From Cinclus cinclus (Eukaryota > Chordata > Aves > Passeriformes > Cinclidae), in the NCBI RefSeq assembly GCF_963662255.1, contig NC_085052.1, forward strand, positions 10,189,807 through 10,253,806: DNA of 64,000 nucleotides, read 5' to 3'. This document shows, in pieces, positions 48,683 through 62,700 of the stretch (its first letter is position 1; every line of letters starts with the position of its first letter). The position numbers and the translations under genes were made by a program. The notes beneath the pieces are model-generated. The model saw only the letters and a program-made list of their open reading frames with translations, was not told the origin of the DNA and made no database searches.

Positions 48683-51600
48683 TAAACCCAGCCCAGTTAT
48701 ACAAGTGAAATAGACCACTTAAATTCTTTCTTCAACTTATTTCACATCTTCGTTTCCAGCTGCCTGAGAACTAGCACTCAAGATATATTCTTGACAGTTC
48801 CTGGTTTTGAACTTTTATCAGAGGTGTGTTTTGTATCTGCTGCTATTTACTCCTGAAAGTTTTTTCAGTCTTTGTTGACAGAATAAAGGTATTTTCCAAC
48901 ATAATTTAGTATGTGATGAATTATCTGTTGGGCACCTAAACTGGACATTTAGGTAAAGAGCTACAGAATATAAGATCCTGGTGTTCCTGAAAGCAGAGAT
49001 CTGCACACTGCTGGATTACATCATACTCATCCAACATGCTTTCATCTACTACTCACTGGTTCCATTCCCTTTTTAATTAGCTTATAATGTAGTTTCCCAC
49101 TCTATTTTTGGGTGTGTTTCTCAGGCACTTCCAGTCTTTGATTCATGTCTGCATGTTAGAATAATTTTACTGATGTGGGAGATTTACCTGAAGAATTTGG
49201 GCAGACAGAAATAAAGGATATGGTGGAAACCAGAGGCATAATCCACAGGCAAGGTTGCTTCCACCAGCTGCAGTGATGGAGATTCCCCCCCAGTTCAGTC
49301 AGTATATCCCCACAATGTACATTTTCTGTGATTTTCTGTAGTATCACTCTAAAAAGCTCCAAACAGTGTGTCTGTCTTTAATTGAAATGCTACAGTAATT
49401 TCCTTTGCAAGGTTGATAGACAGGGTGAAAAACGGATCAGTCCTCTTTTCAAGTCCCAGAACTAAAGAATAATGGTTCATTTGATTAAATTAATGACTTG
49501 CAGGTTTCAAAGAATTAAAAAGTACTCAAGCTGTGAAATTCACTTCCCTAAGAGAGTCACTGAGTCAAATGCTGTTAGTAGGCTTTAGAAGGGATGGAGA
49601 TAGTGTAACTCCCATTAGAAACATGCTGGTAAGGTTTACTTGGTGAGAATTATCAAATCAATTTTTTTTTAAATGGTAAATTCTCTTCTGCTGAGAGCCT
49701 ATTTATTTTCTCCTCACCTCTCACCATCTATGTCATTTACTGTGGAATTTGCTGGTCAAAATCTTTCACTTTTTTCAAAAGAGACTTTGCATAGGTCTCA
49801 CTAACGTAGGCATAGGCACTTTGCGTAGACTCTCACTTGTGCCCTGACCCAGCCACTTCAAGCAGAGCAGACATGTGGCCATAATACCATGGCAGCAACC
49901 CTAGGATTGTTTAAACATAAGGGCTGGGCTACTCTACTAGATTACTCCAGTAGCAAATACACCAGTGTCCTGGTAGCACTGGCAATTCATGGCAGCTCTT
50001 GTCACCTTGTTTTTTGTTCACCCTCCTGATACTGAAAGCTGTCCTGGTGAGACAAGGTGGGCACCCTACATGTTTTTCTGTCCCAAATGCTCCTTATGGC
50101 CAGGTTATTCTATTTGCTTCTCCTCATGACTACTTAGGGACATTATGACTGTTCTCCCTGATTTCAGCATCAGCTGTCCTCCCAAGAATCAGGGCAAGAA
50201 CCAGTCCTAGTCAGGAATCCATTCTGACACCTTGCACATTCTTACCTTTGTGCTAGCTCTCAACTCCAGTGGACATTTTGTGTGGACTCAGCCCCACGTT
50301 CTTGGCAGGATCTCCCCAGCCCCTCTGGAACACACTTGCATGAGGTGGAAAGGCATCCAGAACCCATGGAGCTGTGGCCCCACTTTGTTCTGACCATATT
50401 CCAGACAACAAATAACCTCATGTCCCGCAGAAATGTCTTGCAACTTGGATGAAAAACTATGAAATCATGTCACCCTAAACCATTTCAATACTAAATCTGT
50501 GTCATCCTCCTCTGTATATCCTTTGAGATTTGACTTTTTCTTATATAACAGATAGGGTTTTTTGATATATGGCCTTCAGATTAACTCAAAGGCAAAATAA
50601 ATAATCTTTAGGCCAGAGAGAAAATAAGCATCTGCTTCATTGCAGCAAATGCATTCAGCGAGCTCAATAGAAATATCCCAGGGAGATGTTTGAAATGACA
50701 GGGAAATCAGCTCTGCAAATCAATATGTTTGGTGGAAAAAAAAAGGCTCAGTCACATCTTGTTGGGCATAATGGAAATTGATTGTCAGTTATCTATTAGC
50801 GATAATTTCTGTTTGATGACTTGCCATATGTTATCAAGCTCGAAATCAGAAGGGAGTGAATAAATGAATAGATTTTGTCATGAAAAAGCACAAGGCACCA
50901 GCAGCACAGCAGAGGATATGTAACATGCACAGCATCTTTCGAACAGAAATTAATTCTTTAATCTGCCTTAATTTTAAATATTCAGGGTCTGGGTAGACTG
51001 GCAGATTTACAGATTAGGGATTCAAAGGGACACTTTCACTCAAATCTTTTACTTGCTGCCTTTCAGTGACAGACAATCAGTGAAATGTCTATAGACCTTT
51101 CAAACCATCTTTCCTTTAAGATTCAATAGGACTTTACATCTACTGAGGCAAACCCATTAAAGGAGACTTTGTGATACAGTCCAGAGCTCTGCCTAAGTGC
51201 TGCAAACTACACTGAGCTCAGTTCTATTTGTGGAAATGTCACTTGGGGAGGAGGGTCATCTGTAAAGCAGTTCCCCCTGCCAATTATAATTACAGTGAGT
51301 TGAAGAACAGACCCTGAAACTCAGCATAAGAAGTTATGAACCTCCAGTCAAGTAAAATCCTGACATTCTGTTGAAGCCTCATTAATCCAATGTACCAATC
51401 TGGGCATGGAGCATGAATTCAGTAGTGTGAAAGCTGCCTTATTTCATCTTCAGGAGGTGCCTCTGATAGTGTTAAAATTTTGCTTCATTCTTCAGAGAAA
51501 AATACTATCATGATTGCACAAAAGATGCTGTGCAATGCTTATGAGCAAACACATCTTAAGGGAGCTCCTTTCAGGGAGTGCTGACAGAAGTTTTAATGCT

Positions 51601-52140
51601 ATTTGGGAAAATCTAAGTACCTGAATTATCCAGCTACCAGAATTACTCAGCTACCTCATGCTTTCTTATGGTAGGAAGGAGACTGAGGATGCTGAGAGAG
51701 TCTCTTAACTGAGTCTCCCCCTCTGATCATCCTAAGTGTGGCTTTATGATAATGCTGTGTATGACACCAAGGCTTTGTCATATAAAGGACCTTGTATAAA
51801 GAACACAAAGAGTAAAACACTAGTTCCCTGCCATGTTATGTGAAGGTCTCTTCATTTATCACATAGTGCCTCACCTTTATAGACTCTTAAATTTTCCTCT
51901 TTGGTTTTCTGTGAATCATTCTTGTAGAATCACTAATTTCCTGCAAATTATTGAAATTAATTGTTTCAGATTCAAATTTAAACCCGAGAGCTGTAGGGTT
52001 TTAGAGAAAGCTCTCCCTGACCCCTCAGTCTCCAGTCCCTCTCTGTTATGTCTTGAAGAGCTCTCTTCACCACTTCTCTGCTGACTCACCCAGCTTGACA
52101 GAAACAGAAGTTCTAACATAAAGGCTTGTGTTTTACCCCC
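48683..52140. other. Non-coding stretch, possible conserved sequence
   Basis: No gene. The interval 50560-50990 is AT-rich, free of simple repeats except an A9 run, and rich in ATTA, TAAT and GATAA motifs (for example ATTAGCGATAATTTC). It has the texture of vertebrate conserved non-coding DNA, but this cannot be tested from one sequence. Confidence 0.4.
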
Positions 52141-52274
52141 GAGACAAAAAAAACCCCACAAAACAAAAAACAAACAAACAAACAAAAAAACAAAAAACCC
52201 CCCAACAAACAAAAAACCCCCCAAAAAACAAAAAAGCCCACAAAAACAACAAAAAAACCCAAACAAAACAACAC
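52141..52274. repeat. T-free A/C low-complexity tract
   Basis: For 134 bases there is no T and only three G. CAAA and CAAAA units alternate with C-runs (C6 at 52198-52203 and 52217-52222). A 19-base unit of A/C with a C6 end is duplicated there. On the minus strand this yields hydrophobic FCFVGF-type frames, which are artefacts. Confidence 0.92.
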
Positions 52275-53979
52275 TTGCCATTTTAATTTGAAAACACAAG
52301 CCAAAAAGAAAATGCCTCCATAATTTATTTAAAAAAAAAGCAGAATAAAAAGCACACCAGTCCAATGCTATATTCCGAAATTTAATAAAATAGGTTGTTA
52401 ACTTAAGCTACAATGTCTGGAATGACTATTGATTTACAAGCAATTTGTCCCTGGTGGAAGGAGGACAGAAAGGGCTTGACAGTTTCTACTGAACAGGGAG
52501 CTATGTAGGAAAAATTAAGATGAACATGCGAGTGCTTTTCGTTCTTGCATTATTTGGGGTCTGATGCTGCAGTACAGTTTAGATGTCCGAGGTGATTCTG
52601 CCTGTCTGTGGCTGAAAGGCAGTGATTAGCACAGAGTAGGAGAAAAATAGCTTCACTTAATCAGCACTACACCTTTTTGGAGACAACAATTTGCTATTTT
52701 TTTTGCAAATGAGTTGCATTATATCTTGGCAAGGGGAGAGGAGTTTTTTAATCACTTAACACCAAATAGCTAATGACCAATAAATGGATATCTAATGCTG
52801 CCTTCTGCCTTGAAGAATCTCTGCAAAACTTCTGTTTATTCACTGCCAAAGGAAAGGTGTTATTTTAGCTCAAGGAAAATGTCACATTTTCAGTATAAAT
52901 GGGTGTGAATAAATTTGGGGCCAGAATTAGAGCCAAGCCAGTATCCAGCAGAGCAATTTGCTTCTGGAAAAGCTTTCTGAGCAACACAAAGCATCCTTCC
53001 CAGTAGCCTGTTCCAAGAAACCTGTTATGCACCAGTAGGAATGCGGGCACACCTGTGTGGAGGTGGGCAGCAGACCAGCTGTAGTTGTGTTTGTGAAACA
53101 GTCATCTCTGTGCATGAAGTGCTTTGTGGTTCCAGCAGGAGCTCTCAGAGGTAGCCACGCTGGTAGAGTCTGAAGCTTTCAGGATTTTAATAGTTTTGGG
53201 TGAGCTGCTTCCCGCTCTGATTCATTTGCAGGCTGGAGTTGCCAACAGAAGGTTTAGAAAAATATGAGATTATTCTCCTGAGACTGGCAATCCAATTTAC
53301 ATACTATAGAAACCTAGATAAGACTCCAGGCTTCTGGATTCTTTTACTGCATAAGCCCTTAGACATTCATCAGGCTGACACCTTCACAAGGTACTAAACA
53401 CGTGAGAGAAAACTGATAGAATAAATCTTTGTGGTGTTTGATGCTCTTCTAATCTATTCCCAGTTGGTTAAAAACTTAGAAACTGAGGAGAGAGAAAAAT
53501 ATGGCAGTGAAATAAAGAAAGAAAAGCTTGTTTAAGGCTAGTTACTGGGTAATTCAGGCTAAACACATCAGATGACCTGCAGAACCAAAGAGCTGTAATA
53601 TCTTCTCTGTGGGTTTTAAGGACTGCATCTCATCGCTGTTGCTGGTGAGTCTGCTGTCAGCCCAGCTGTCCTGAAGGAAGGTGCAGTGGATGTAAACTCG
53701 GGATGGGAGCAAACTCAGCACACTGTACCCTCTGTGGGAGGCAGGGGGGCTGCCACTGAGAGAACTGCACTCCTGAAAGTAACTCAGATCTCAAAAAAAA
53801 AAACCCAGGAAAAACTAATTAATTGCCCTAGATTCAGAAAGGACTTTCAGAAAAAGTAATGAAGTTTGCACTTTGAGGCAACTGTGCTAATAGGAAGAAA
53901 AATAGTCTGATGGCAGCTTTTTGTGCAGCTGGATTATTTGCTCCTCTGGGCTCACATCAGCACCTGCAAACCATCAGCA
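52275..53979. other. Non-coding stretch, no gene seen
   Basis: Unique sequence with an A10-11 run near 53792. No recognisable element. Confidence 0.5.
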
Positions 53980-54095
53980 ATCTCCCATTTTATTTCATAT
54001 TTACTAATATATAGATTTTGCATATATTATATAATATATATTTATATTATATAAAATATATATTTTATATATATTTTATAAAATCTCCCATTTTA
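53980..54095. repeat. AT palindromic tract flanked by 14-base direct repeats
   Basis: AATCTCCCATTTTA ends at 53992 and recurs at 54082-54095. Between them lies about 90 bases of almost pure A/T with many self-complementary TATATA and TTTTATAAAA blocks. The flanking direct repeat suggests either a target-site duplication around an inserted AT-rich piece or a duplication with later microsatellite expansion. Confidence 0.8.
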
Positions 54096-56745
54096 ATGTT
54101 TAATAATATTTAGAGGTAAAATATTTTTAATACTCTGATGCTTTCTCTGGGCCTTTTATATTTGCCTTTTCAAAACAGAGGGGACTGTCTATGGAGCATG
54201 CTGCTACGTGCACAGCTTCAGTAGAGGCACTGTAAAGGCAGCTCTGTGGAAAACCCTTGGAACACAAGGGCTGTCAGGTCTGCCCTGATGGGAACAGCAC
54301 TCTGTGCCCCTGCTGGGGCTATTTGGGGAATAATCCAGGTGTTTCACAGAGTAAGATTTTGTTGTGCCTCAAGTTTTGCTAATGTTTCATTTATTAAAAC
54401 CCAAATCCTTTCCTACTGATTAAACAGTAAATTCTGTATTGATAGTAAGCAAGAGACCACAGGCTGAGCTGTATGCTTTACTTCGCACAGAAATTCTGTT
54501 TATGTGGCCTATAAAGAATAAAACAGGAAGCAGCTCTCACCTCAGTAACTGAATTGACTGAGTCTGTAGTAATGGACATAAAGCTGGACCTCACAGTCAC
54601 TCCTGTGCAAAACACCATTGTTGGATATGAGCTCTCCTGATTTGTGAGAAAACAGCCAGCCAGGACCTAGGGATGTCAAGGAAGAGTGGACCAGGGCATC
54701 AGAGCCCCAGCACCCTGCGCTGCACTTGCCCTCTGTATCCCTGACTCTCCCACCCACCAGCAGTGCTGTGCTAGTGCTACACAAGAAATAGGACCAAATT
54801 TCATATTTTAAATTGCACACAGGTAAGTGTTTGACAGAAGGATACCATAATAGATATGTTAATATTTTATTAAAAGCAGAGTAATTAATCTCCCAATTAA
54901 GACTTCAAGGGGTAGCATTCAATATCTTCCTTTAATCCTCTAGATATTCTCAATGTAAGGTACAGGATTTGGAGGGAATTTGTTTTGGGGATCCAAACAG
55001 GCAGAAATTATGTCAGTAGTGTTTTGTCAGTACTTTAATCAGAGAAAATATTTTTCCACAGCATAAAAGGTCTTGGTCTGTGCCACTAGGAAGTTTAATT
55101 ACTAGATGACTTCAAAACATGGTAATTTAGTCCCAATTAGTGTTATAATAATTTATTTATAAAATTCCACTATGAGTAGTTATGTTCCACAATCCATTTA
55201 TTTTTGTAAGATGTGTGCCCCATTAGACAGTGAAGTAGAAGGTCATTAACCTGCATTTCTAGTTCAGATTATGTTATTAGATTAAATTTAGTTTCTTCAC
55301 TGGTGGGTGTTGACATTTTAGAGTGCTTTCAGGATAATTTATCTATTGTCATTCTGTTCTTTTCAGCCATTCAGAAGCATTGTGAATCTAAAATAAAGCA
55401 GTCCTGATGAAGACAGATTTCTTGATTAAATTTCAGCTGTGGCTTGTCTTTGTGCTTCTGATATTTTTCATGTTTTTTCTATGAAAGTGAGTTTATGGCA
55501 CCACTGATGCAAAATATTAAAAAAATTATGAGTCATGTCTCACCAAAATCAGCAGCTATAACTTAAACTGATGAGTTTTAAATATAATCAATTTTGTCTC
55601 TTTTGTTCTGATGTTTTCTGTATTTAGAGATTTAAGGATTCCCTTCAAGACAACATTTCGCCCACATAATTTCTTTTTTTGTGGGTTTCTTGTCTCCACA
55701 TCCCCCTCTTTTCCATCCCTTGGATAAGCAGATGGAGAGGGCTGTCCCATGATCTCAAGAATGAAGTGTGACCTAAACACAAGCTTGGGCAAGTGAGACC
55801 TGGCAAGAGAAAACCTCCAGGTTTACAAGTGCCACTACAAACAAACAACCAGTGATAGTAAGTGAGGTTGTGCCTCCCTTGGTGCTGGCAAACCCCTGGA
55901 GCTTGCACAGGGCAGGAGCTGCCTGAGACTCTCACAGCTGTAGAGAGGCACTACAAGGGACAGGACGGTCCAAAATTGTGTCCTCTCTCTTCCCTTCACT
56001 GTTGGGTTCGCTACATTATGGACTCACAATAGGATGCAGAATTCCTGGTCCACAGCAAACCTGCCATGTGTCCTCTGGTGTCCACAGTCCCTCAGGGCCT
56101 TGCTTTTGGTGGCCATGCTTCAAAGAGCAGGTGATGTGACAATGGAAAATCCGCTTTGTTTAAAAGCAAACTGAAGAAAGGGGCAGTGGAGGGGAAGGTT
56201 TGAAATACATGGTGCTGCATTTGGGCTTGTTGAGTAACCGTGCATCATTCAATTCCCAAAAAAACACGGGAAAAGCATTCAGACAAAGGAGATGACACTA
56301 CTGCCGAGAGTTTGCAAAATCTCATTTCTTCCCATTGCTTTGCTCTGGCAGAACTTGCAGAGGCCTGTCTGCTCACTGTGAGGATTTTTTCCCCAGCTAC
56401 AAATCCTACCTAAGCTTTCAAACTCTTCCTTTTCCAAGAGAACCTTTTGGTCAACCATTTAAATTTCTTTTTAACAAATGATCTTCTCTCAAATTGTCTG
56501 TGCTACAGGAGCAATTCTGGGAAAACAGATGACTCTGCACAATCTTAAAATCCAAGCCTCTCAAATGGCATGTGCACATACCATACAATGATGCTAGAAG
56601 GGGTTTTGCAAATTGCTGAAAGGCAGAACAAGCAGCCACCTGGCTTGCAAGGAAAGCCTTGTCTCTGAGAAGATTAAAAAGAAGATATTCCTACCTTGGT
56701 AAGAATATTTTTTTGGTTGTTATTTTTGTTGTTATTTTTTAACCT
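54096..56745. other. Non-coding stretch, no gene seen
   Basis: Unique AT-rich sequence. One TAATTA (54882-54887) sits near AATTAAG, but there is no cluster. Small frames on the minus strand around 55556-55935 are unrecognisable. Confidence 0.5.
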
Positions 56746-56774
56746 CCCATCCCACCCCCCCCCCCCAAAAAAAA
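56746..56774 (-). other. C12/A8 tract, G-quadruplex motif on minus strand
   Basis: CCC, AT, CCC, A, C12, then A8 on the plus strand. The minus strand therefore has a G12 run, T, GGG, AT, GGG, which satisfies the G-quadruplex rule with 1-2 base loops. A second A10 run follows at about 56798. Such tracts are sequencing-error prone. Confidence 0.8.
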
Positions 56775-59700
56775 TCATGATATGGCTGTAGGAACAAAAA
56801 AAAAATAGTCTCACCATCCATAATGTTCCTTATGCCTTTTACTGAGCAGACAACACCATTTCTTGTTTTATTTATTTTGTAGCTCACAGATTTCCCTCCC
56901 ATCCCCTTCACACCAGGAAAGCAGTAAGGACAAAACAGAAACTTTTTAAAGGGTGTAAGGGCTCCCTCCTTGCTCAGAGAAGTGTGGAGTGAGTGAGTAC
57001 CAGTGTTCGTGGGGATTATGTGGTGTGGTTGGTACAGTACTCCCCATCCCACCACACTCTCCTGTTTGGCTTGGACATGGTATTATCTCTTTCAGGTTTA
57101 AAGATCCCTGAAACAGTGTTCTCCTGCCTGATTGATGCTGAGTACTCCAAAATACCTTGTGTTGGGAGCTCAGGCTAGGAAAAAAGCTGTTTATCTCAGG
57201 AGAGGCATCTTGCAATCCCTCAAGCAGTTTTTAGGGAAGATGCTTGGAAACCTATTTCTTACTTACCTTGCTTTTGCTACCTGCCCAAAGGCAGGTGAAA
57301 GTATCTCTGAGCCCTAGATATTACTTTGATTATTTTTATAATCAAACTGGGAGGTCAGTTCAGCACTTCAGGACTTGGAAATGCAACTTCTCAACTCAGT
57401 TTTGTCAGAAGATCTCCTGGCAGGGATATTGTGGTGACTTGACCAGCAGATATGATGGAAAGAATATTGTGGAGATTTGACCCTGGCTGGATGCATTCCA
57501 GGACTCCTTTTGTATAATTAACAATTCCAGCTTTGATTGCAAACTAAAAATAACAGTAAAAAACATGGGTGAAGTGAATAAATCTCAGCAAATCAACTGG
57601 ACAGCACTCCATACAGAGGTGGGAAAGAGAAGATTACTAAACAGCCTTATAGTTTCTATATAATAAAAATATAAATAAACCATGACACTTTATACCTGTG
57701 CATTCATGTCCATTAGAGACACAGGAATGATGCAATTTTCACTGTTAACTACAGCTTTCCTGTCTGTTTGGGACAATACGAATTATTTTTTAACTGTTGA
57801 AAGCAGAAGCACTGTCTAACTTGTCCAAATTTTGTTCTGTGTTTCCTGCTATGTGTTTGATCAGTAACTACTCTGATGGAAGTGGATTACACAGGCCCAG
57901 CCACACTGTAGGTGTTAGAGCCATCACTTTGTTCTATTGCCTTGCTGTTTGGATGCATTTATGGGCTCAACAGGCTGGCTGTGGATCATTTTCTCTCTTG
58001 ATCCCTTACCACATTATAAACAACTTCTCTGAGTTAAGATAATAAGAAAAAATAACTACTCAGGGGGTTTGCAAAGAAATCCATGCACCAGTTGTGCTGT
58101 AGGGACTGCAGATGCTCATTAGCACTGCCTGGTGTGGCCCGTGCACTCAGACATGTGGAATCAGGCTGTCTTTTCTTCATAATGCAGCCTGGCTAGATCC
58201 AGCCTCAAAGTGTACACTAAAATTTATGGGGTAATCCAAATGACGCTAAATACCTGCAGGATTCCAATAGCTTGTAATTTTTTTCTGACACACTAATCTG
58301 ACAGTGAGCGAATAATGTGGGTTATCATTGAATGGAAAAGAGTGGGACAGCCTTAACCCATCAGTTTAAGCAATGGGGGTAACTCTGAAAACTCTTCTGG
58401 AGAAGTCTGTCATATTGGCCTGTAGTGAATGCCAGGTGAAGGCAGTGCTGAAATGATGGTGGAAAATGTGCTAAAGATGGAGAAAAGTGTGAGGTTTGTT
58501 TTAGCAGTGTGGAAATCCACTTAAGGAATATTTCCAGGATGTGATAAATACTCAGAGAGTTCAGTCCACCATTAATTCATCATAGTCTTGAGGCAAATTC
58601 TTACTCAGAAAGCCTTGAAACTGAAGATTGGCAGAAGCTGTAAAAGATTCTCAGGAAATGAAACCTTTTAACTTGTTTGATGCACCAGTTCCCCAAATGT
58701 CTGCTACTGGCTAACATCCAAGGCAGCTTACTGGGCTGGGACACAACCCTTGTATCTCTGTTGGGGGCCCAGTGCCCACCGGACACATCCCACAGATGAA
58801 GCAGGGATTAAAATGCAATTGGGTTCCCTGGATCCTGACACTGCAATTACCACTTCTGGCTGACTGAGGCAGGTGAAGAGGAGATTCACACAGTCACCCA
58901 CAGCTTCCCTGACAAAAATCAGGCCAGAGCTCCAAGCTCTGTCGAGTGTTCTGCTGCTGCCATAGACTCTTTCGCAGCAGGCAAAGCTCTCTGGCTGGCA
59001 GCACTCTGCAAGAGACACACAGATCTTCAATGTGCCCAGGTGTAAGTATAGAAATAAAATGATTCCATTCCTCTTCTTCCCTTCACACATTTCTGTTTCA
59101 ACTCAGCATTGTCTATGCTCAATAGCAAGACAGCGTTTTTGCAGATTTTAAAACACTAATCATAGGCAATTATTTCTAAAAAGATTTGCTTGCAGCAGGC
59201 AGACTTTTCTCTTAACTTGAAAGCCTTGCTTTTCTATTCTTCCTTCTGTTAAAAATTATAATAATTTTCTGCCTTGTGTTCTCTACCAGCTGAAATACTG
59301 CATCTTCTGACATAGTTTGAATCTAACTAATATTCAGTTGGAAGGGTTTTTTTTTTAGAAAAAGAATCTATAGCAATAAGAGCTTTGCCAGCAAACACAG
59401 CAAAGCAAGCAGCCAAAGCTGTTTATGTATATATCTTAAAATATAATTTTGGCCTTTACAAGTCAGCAGTCTTTATTTTCCAAGGTGGCCTTATAAAATG
59501 AAATTAATTTTCCACACTCAGAATTTCAGGACAAAGGAGAGAATGAAGATTTCATGGCACAGACATAAAGGACAAATTTATGTTCCTTTCCCACAGCTGT
59601 TTATGATTAGATAAAAAAACCCAAGAATCCTGAAACCCATTTAAATCAATAGTTTGTTTCCAACACTTTTACATGAAATATTTCAAAATTTTGATACAGG

Positions 59701-62700
59701 ACTTATTTATTTTTCTATTTTCCTTTAAATTATCAACACTGAAATTCAATATTTATTGGCTGAGGATGAATGGCTTAATTATGCCTTAAATAAAATGATT
59801 CTACAGCTTTCAAAATTGTTCATTGATTTAAAATTCAATTCTTGGTCCATTTCTGAACAGAATGTCAAAGTCCATTTCCCACCCTACCTTTGATTTTATA
59901 TAAGCCCTGACTCTAGTTTCTCTGTGTTTCACCTACTGTCTGTTCATCACTTTCCTAGAGTTGTTATCTGCTTTCCTTTCTATGTGTTTCTCACAATATA
60001 TCATGATTTTTCAGATCATAATATTTTGGAAGCTGTCACTGATTTTTTCCATGAGCATGGATGACATCTCTTTTTAGGGGATCACAACATCCATCCATGA
60101 CATACATGAAGTGATGGGATCAGAATGCATGCTTTTCTGCAGCTTGGTGACCAGAGATGCATTTGGTTTTGTGATGATTAAGGCAGACATCACGTGGGTG
60201 CAAACTGGGGTCTAAACATACATTTTTGGATCTAGACTTAAAAATGTTCAACTGCTATCTCTCAGCTCCTCAGATCTCGCCTGCTTCTTAGTTGATATGT
60301 AATAAACCTAGCAATTATTTTAGAAATGTATGAGTCTCTTACACTACCATCTTTGTTGGGTGACTGTATGGATTGTTGCAATTTAGAGTGTTGTTTGTTT
60401 CTGTTTAAATTGCCCCATTTTCCTTCAGATAGGCATATTTTAGTTGTGCAGTGCCATTTGAGACGCCATTGGGTATTTTGCCTAATCCCTTGTAAGTCTG
60501 GGTATCCTGTAGGCATGTGTAACTTCCCAGCTTTTCCACATATCTTGGATATCCTGGGGAGAGGATATTGGAGTATTTGGGAGGGCAGTCCTGGAGTGTC
60601 AGGACATACTTTGGGATTTCTGGCAAAGCAGCCAATACTGCATCTTGGTTTCCTTCTTCTGTGCTGAAGCTACAGGACTGATGGACTCCAGGCCATGACC
60701 CTTGTTGCTGGCCCTGAAGTGCTCCAGGTTCCCCCAGGGAAAGGCAAGCCTGGTGCTCCACACTCCAGAATCACACCCCACAGTCTAAATGACCCCATTA
60801 GTAATGCATCAGTTTTCCTCAGATGTTCCAGATCTAAACAAAGGATTTGTTTTAGATTGAAGTAGTTGTCAGGTATCCTCCACACATTGTTTCTTGGGCA
60901 TCCTCTGACAAGCAGCTTTGGCAAAAAGGTGAAATTGCTGCCTTCTGCCAGGCTGGCTCCTCAATGCTCACTTTTTCTCTGTCATTAGAGTGCCAAGAGG
61001 ATGTGTGATCTGAAGTACTCACAGGCTGGAGCACTAAATGAAAGATAGTACTGTGGCTTCTCTTTACAGGGAAGTTCAATGGAGATGAGGTACATATGTA
61101 AAAACAGTCCCTCTGTACCCCTTTTTTAGCTCTTTTTATATTCTTTCCTTAGCCACACATTCCCTTATCTGACTGTGGAATAGAGTCCCATCTTCTGCAT
61201 ATATTAAATTGCAGCCTCTACTTTTAACATGATTGCTCTCAATGCAAACCAGATTCATAATGAGGTCTACGTTGTATTCTTTTTTTTTTCCCCCAACAAA
61301 TTTTCAGTGAAACAATTACTGCTGTCATGAACTGAAAATTCACCTGTAGAGTTTGCTTCTGGGGATGCTTTTGGGGGAACTCTTTCCCTCAATTTTCTCA
61401 ACTTTCCAACAAAGATAAATAACCACATCTTGCAGCTAGTTTTTGGCTGAGTGACAGGTTAAAAGAAGTTCCCTGTCAACATTTGTAACAGAAGAAGAAA
61501 TTGTTCCAACAATTCTTAGCAAAATGAACAATCCCTTTTTATACAAAACTATTTTGCTGTCCTACTGCTAAATTACAGCTCACACTGAGGCACTGCAGGT
61601 TGGTTTCTTATCACAAAAAAAAGGAGTGACCTGAAGCCAGGGCTTCACACATAAAGTGTCAGGTTCTCTAGTTTTATCTGGATTAATTTTTAAGTCACAA
61701 ATGCAAATCGGATCCAAAAAGATCGCAGGTGTAATCTTTCTTCTAGAGATCTCAGTCCCTCAGTTTCTGTATCTGAGGAACCACCTTTACACCATGTACA
61801 AATCTGTACTTAGAGAAATAAAATTAAAGAGAAAATGTTTGCTGATCTCAACAGCCACTATCCAAAATCTGAGCATCAAAGAAAACACTGAAACTGCAAG
61901 CTCTTCTGTGGAGACTACTGAGATGAAAAGCAAATGTTACCTGCTGAGTATTCATCTGTTTCTGGGGTGAGCTGTGTCTCAGCTGCTACCTGAGGACTCA
62001 AAGTTCTTCAGAATCAGGTGAGAAGCTCTGCTCCCATTTCAGAGCCATGCAGACAAGGTGGGAATGGAGAGCCTCTCAAACTCTTCCAGCAGTTTTTGGT
62101 AGAAGGTTTATGCAGATTGGATCCTTCTGACAGTAGCTGTGACACAACATTCAGAGGGACAGGCACAGGGACAATGGTGAGAACTGACCCCAGAGAAGAA
62201 CACCAAGGTTTTGAGAGGGAGGGGTTGACCCAAGCCAAGCCCACTTTACCTTAGCCTTTCCCAAGTTTGGCTGGTGGTGAATTGTGCCCCTCAACTGGCC
62301 TGAATTGCTCACAAATGGCTGTGTCCTGTGACACTCCTGTGTTACTGAGCACTGCAGGAAATAGAGGTGCATAATGTGTTGATGTGGGACTGGTTATAGA
62401 GAATGGTGAAGTTCTGCATGAATAAGAACAAGCAGAACTGAGGCTTGAATGGGGTTTTTGGGGTTTATTTCTATAAACAATTCTGATTAATACTGCTTCT
62501 GTAAGTATCATCAGCTTACATCAAAAGGAATCTGCTCAACAGAATGTTTGTCCTGGAACTTTCACTGTTCAGGCTTGATTTTCTTCCTTGAAGACCTGAG
62601 ACTGCAAGGGGAGAAAAATAACAGCAGCAAGTGTGCTTTGCATGTGATACAAGCAAGATCAACAGCAAAACATGCTGAGATAGTTCTGGTTTTAGGGGTT

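Noticed and set aside
51916..52365. 149-codon minus-strand frame rich in Phe, Gly, Cys and Val that looks like a membrane protein
   Set aside because: It is a translation of the T-free A/C low-complexity tract; hydrophobicity is a by-product of TTTG/TTTT-type codons.
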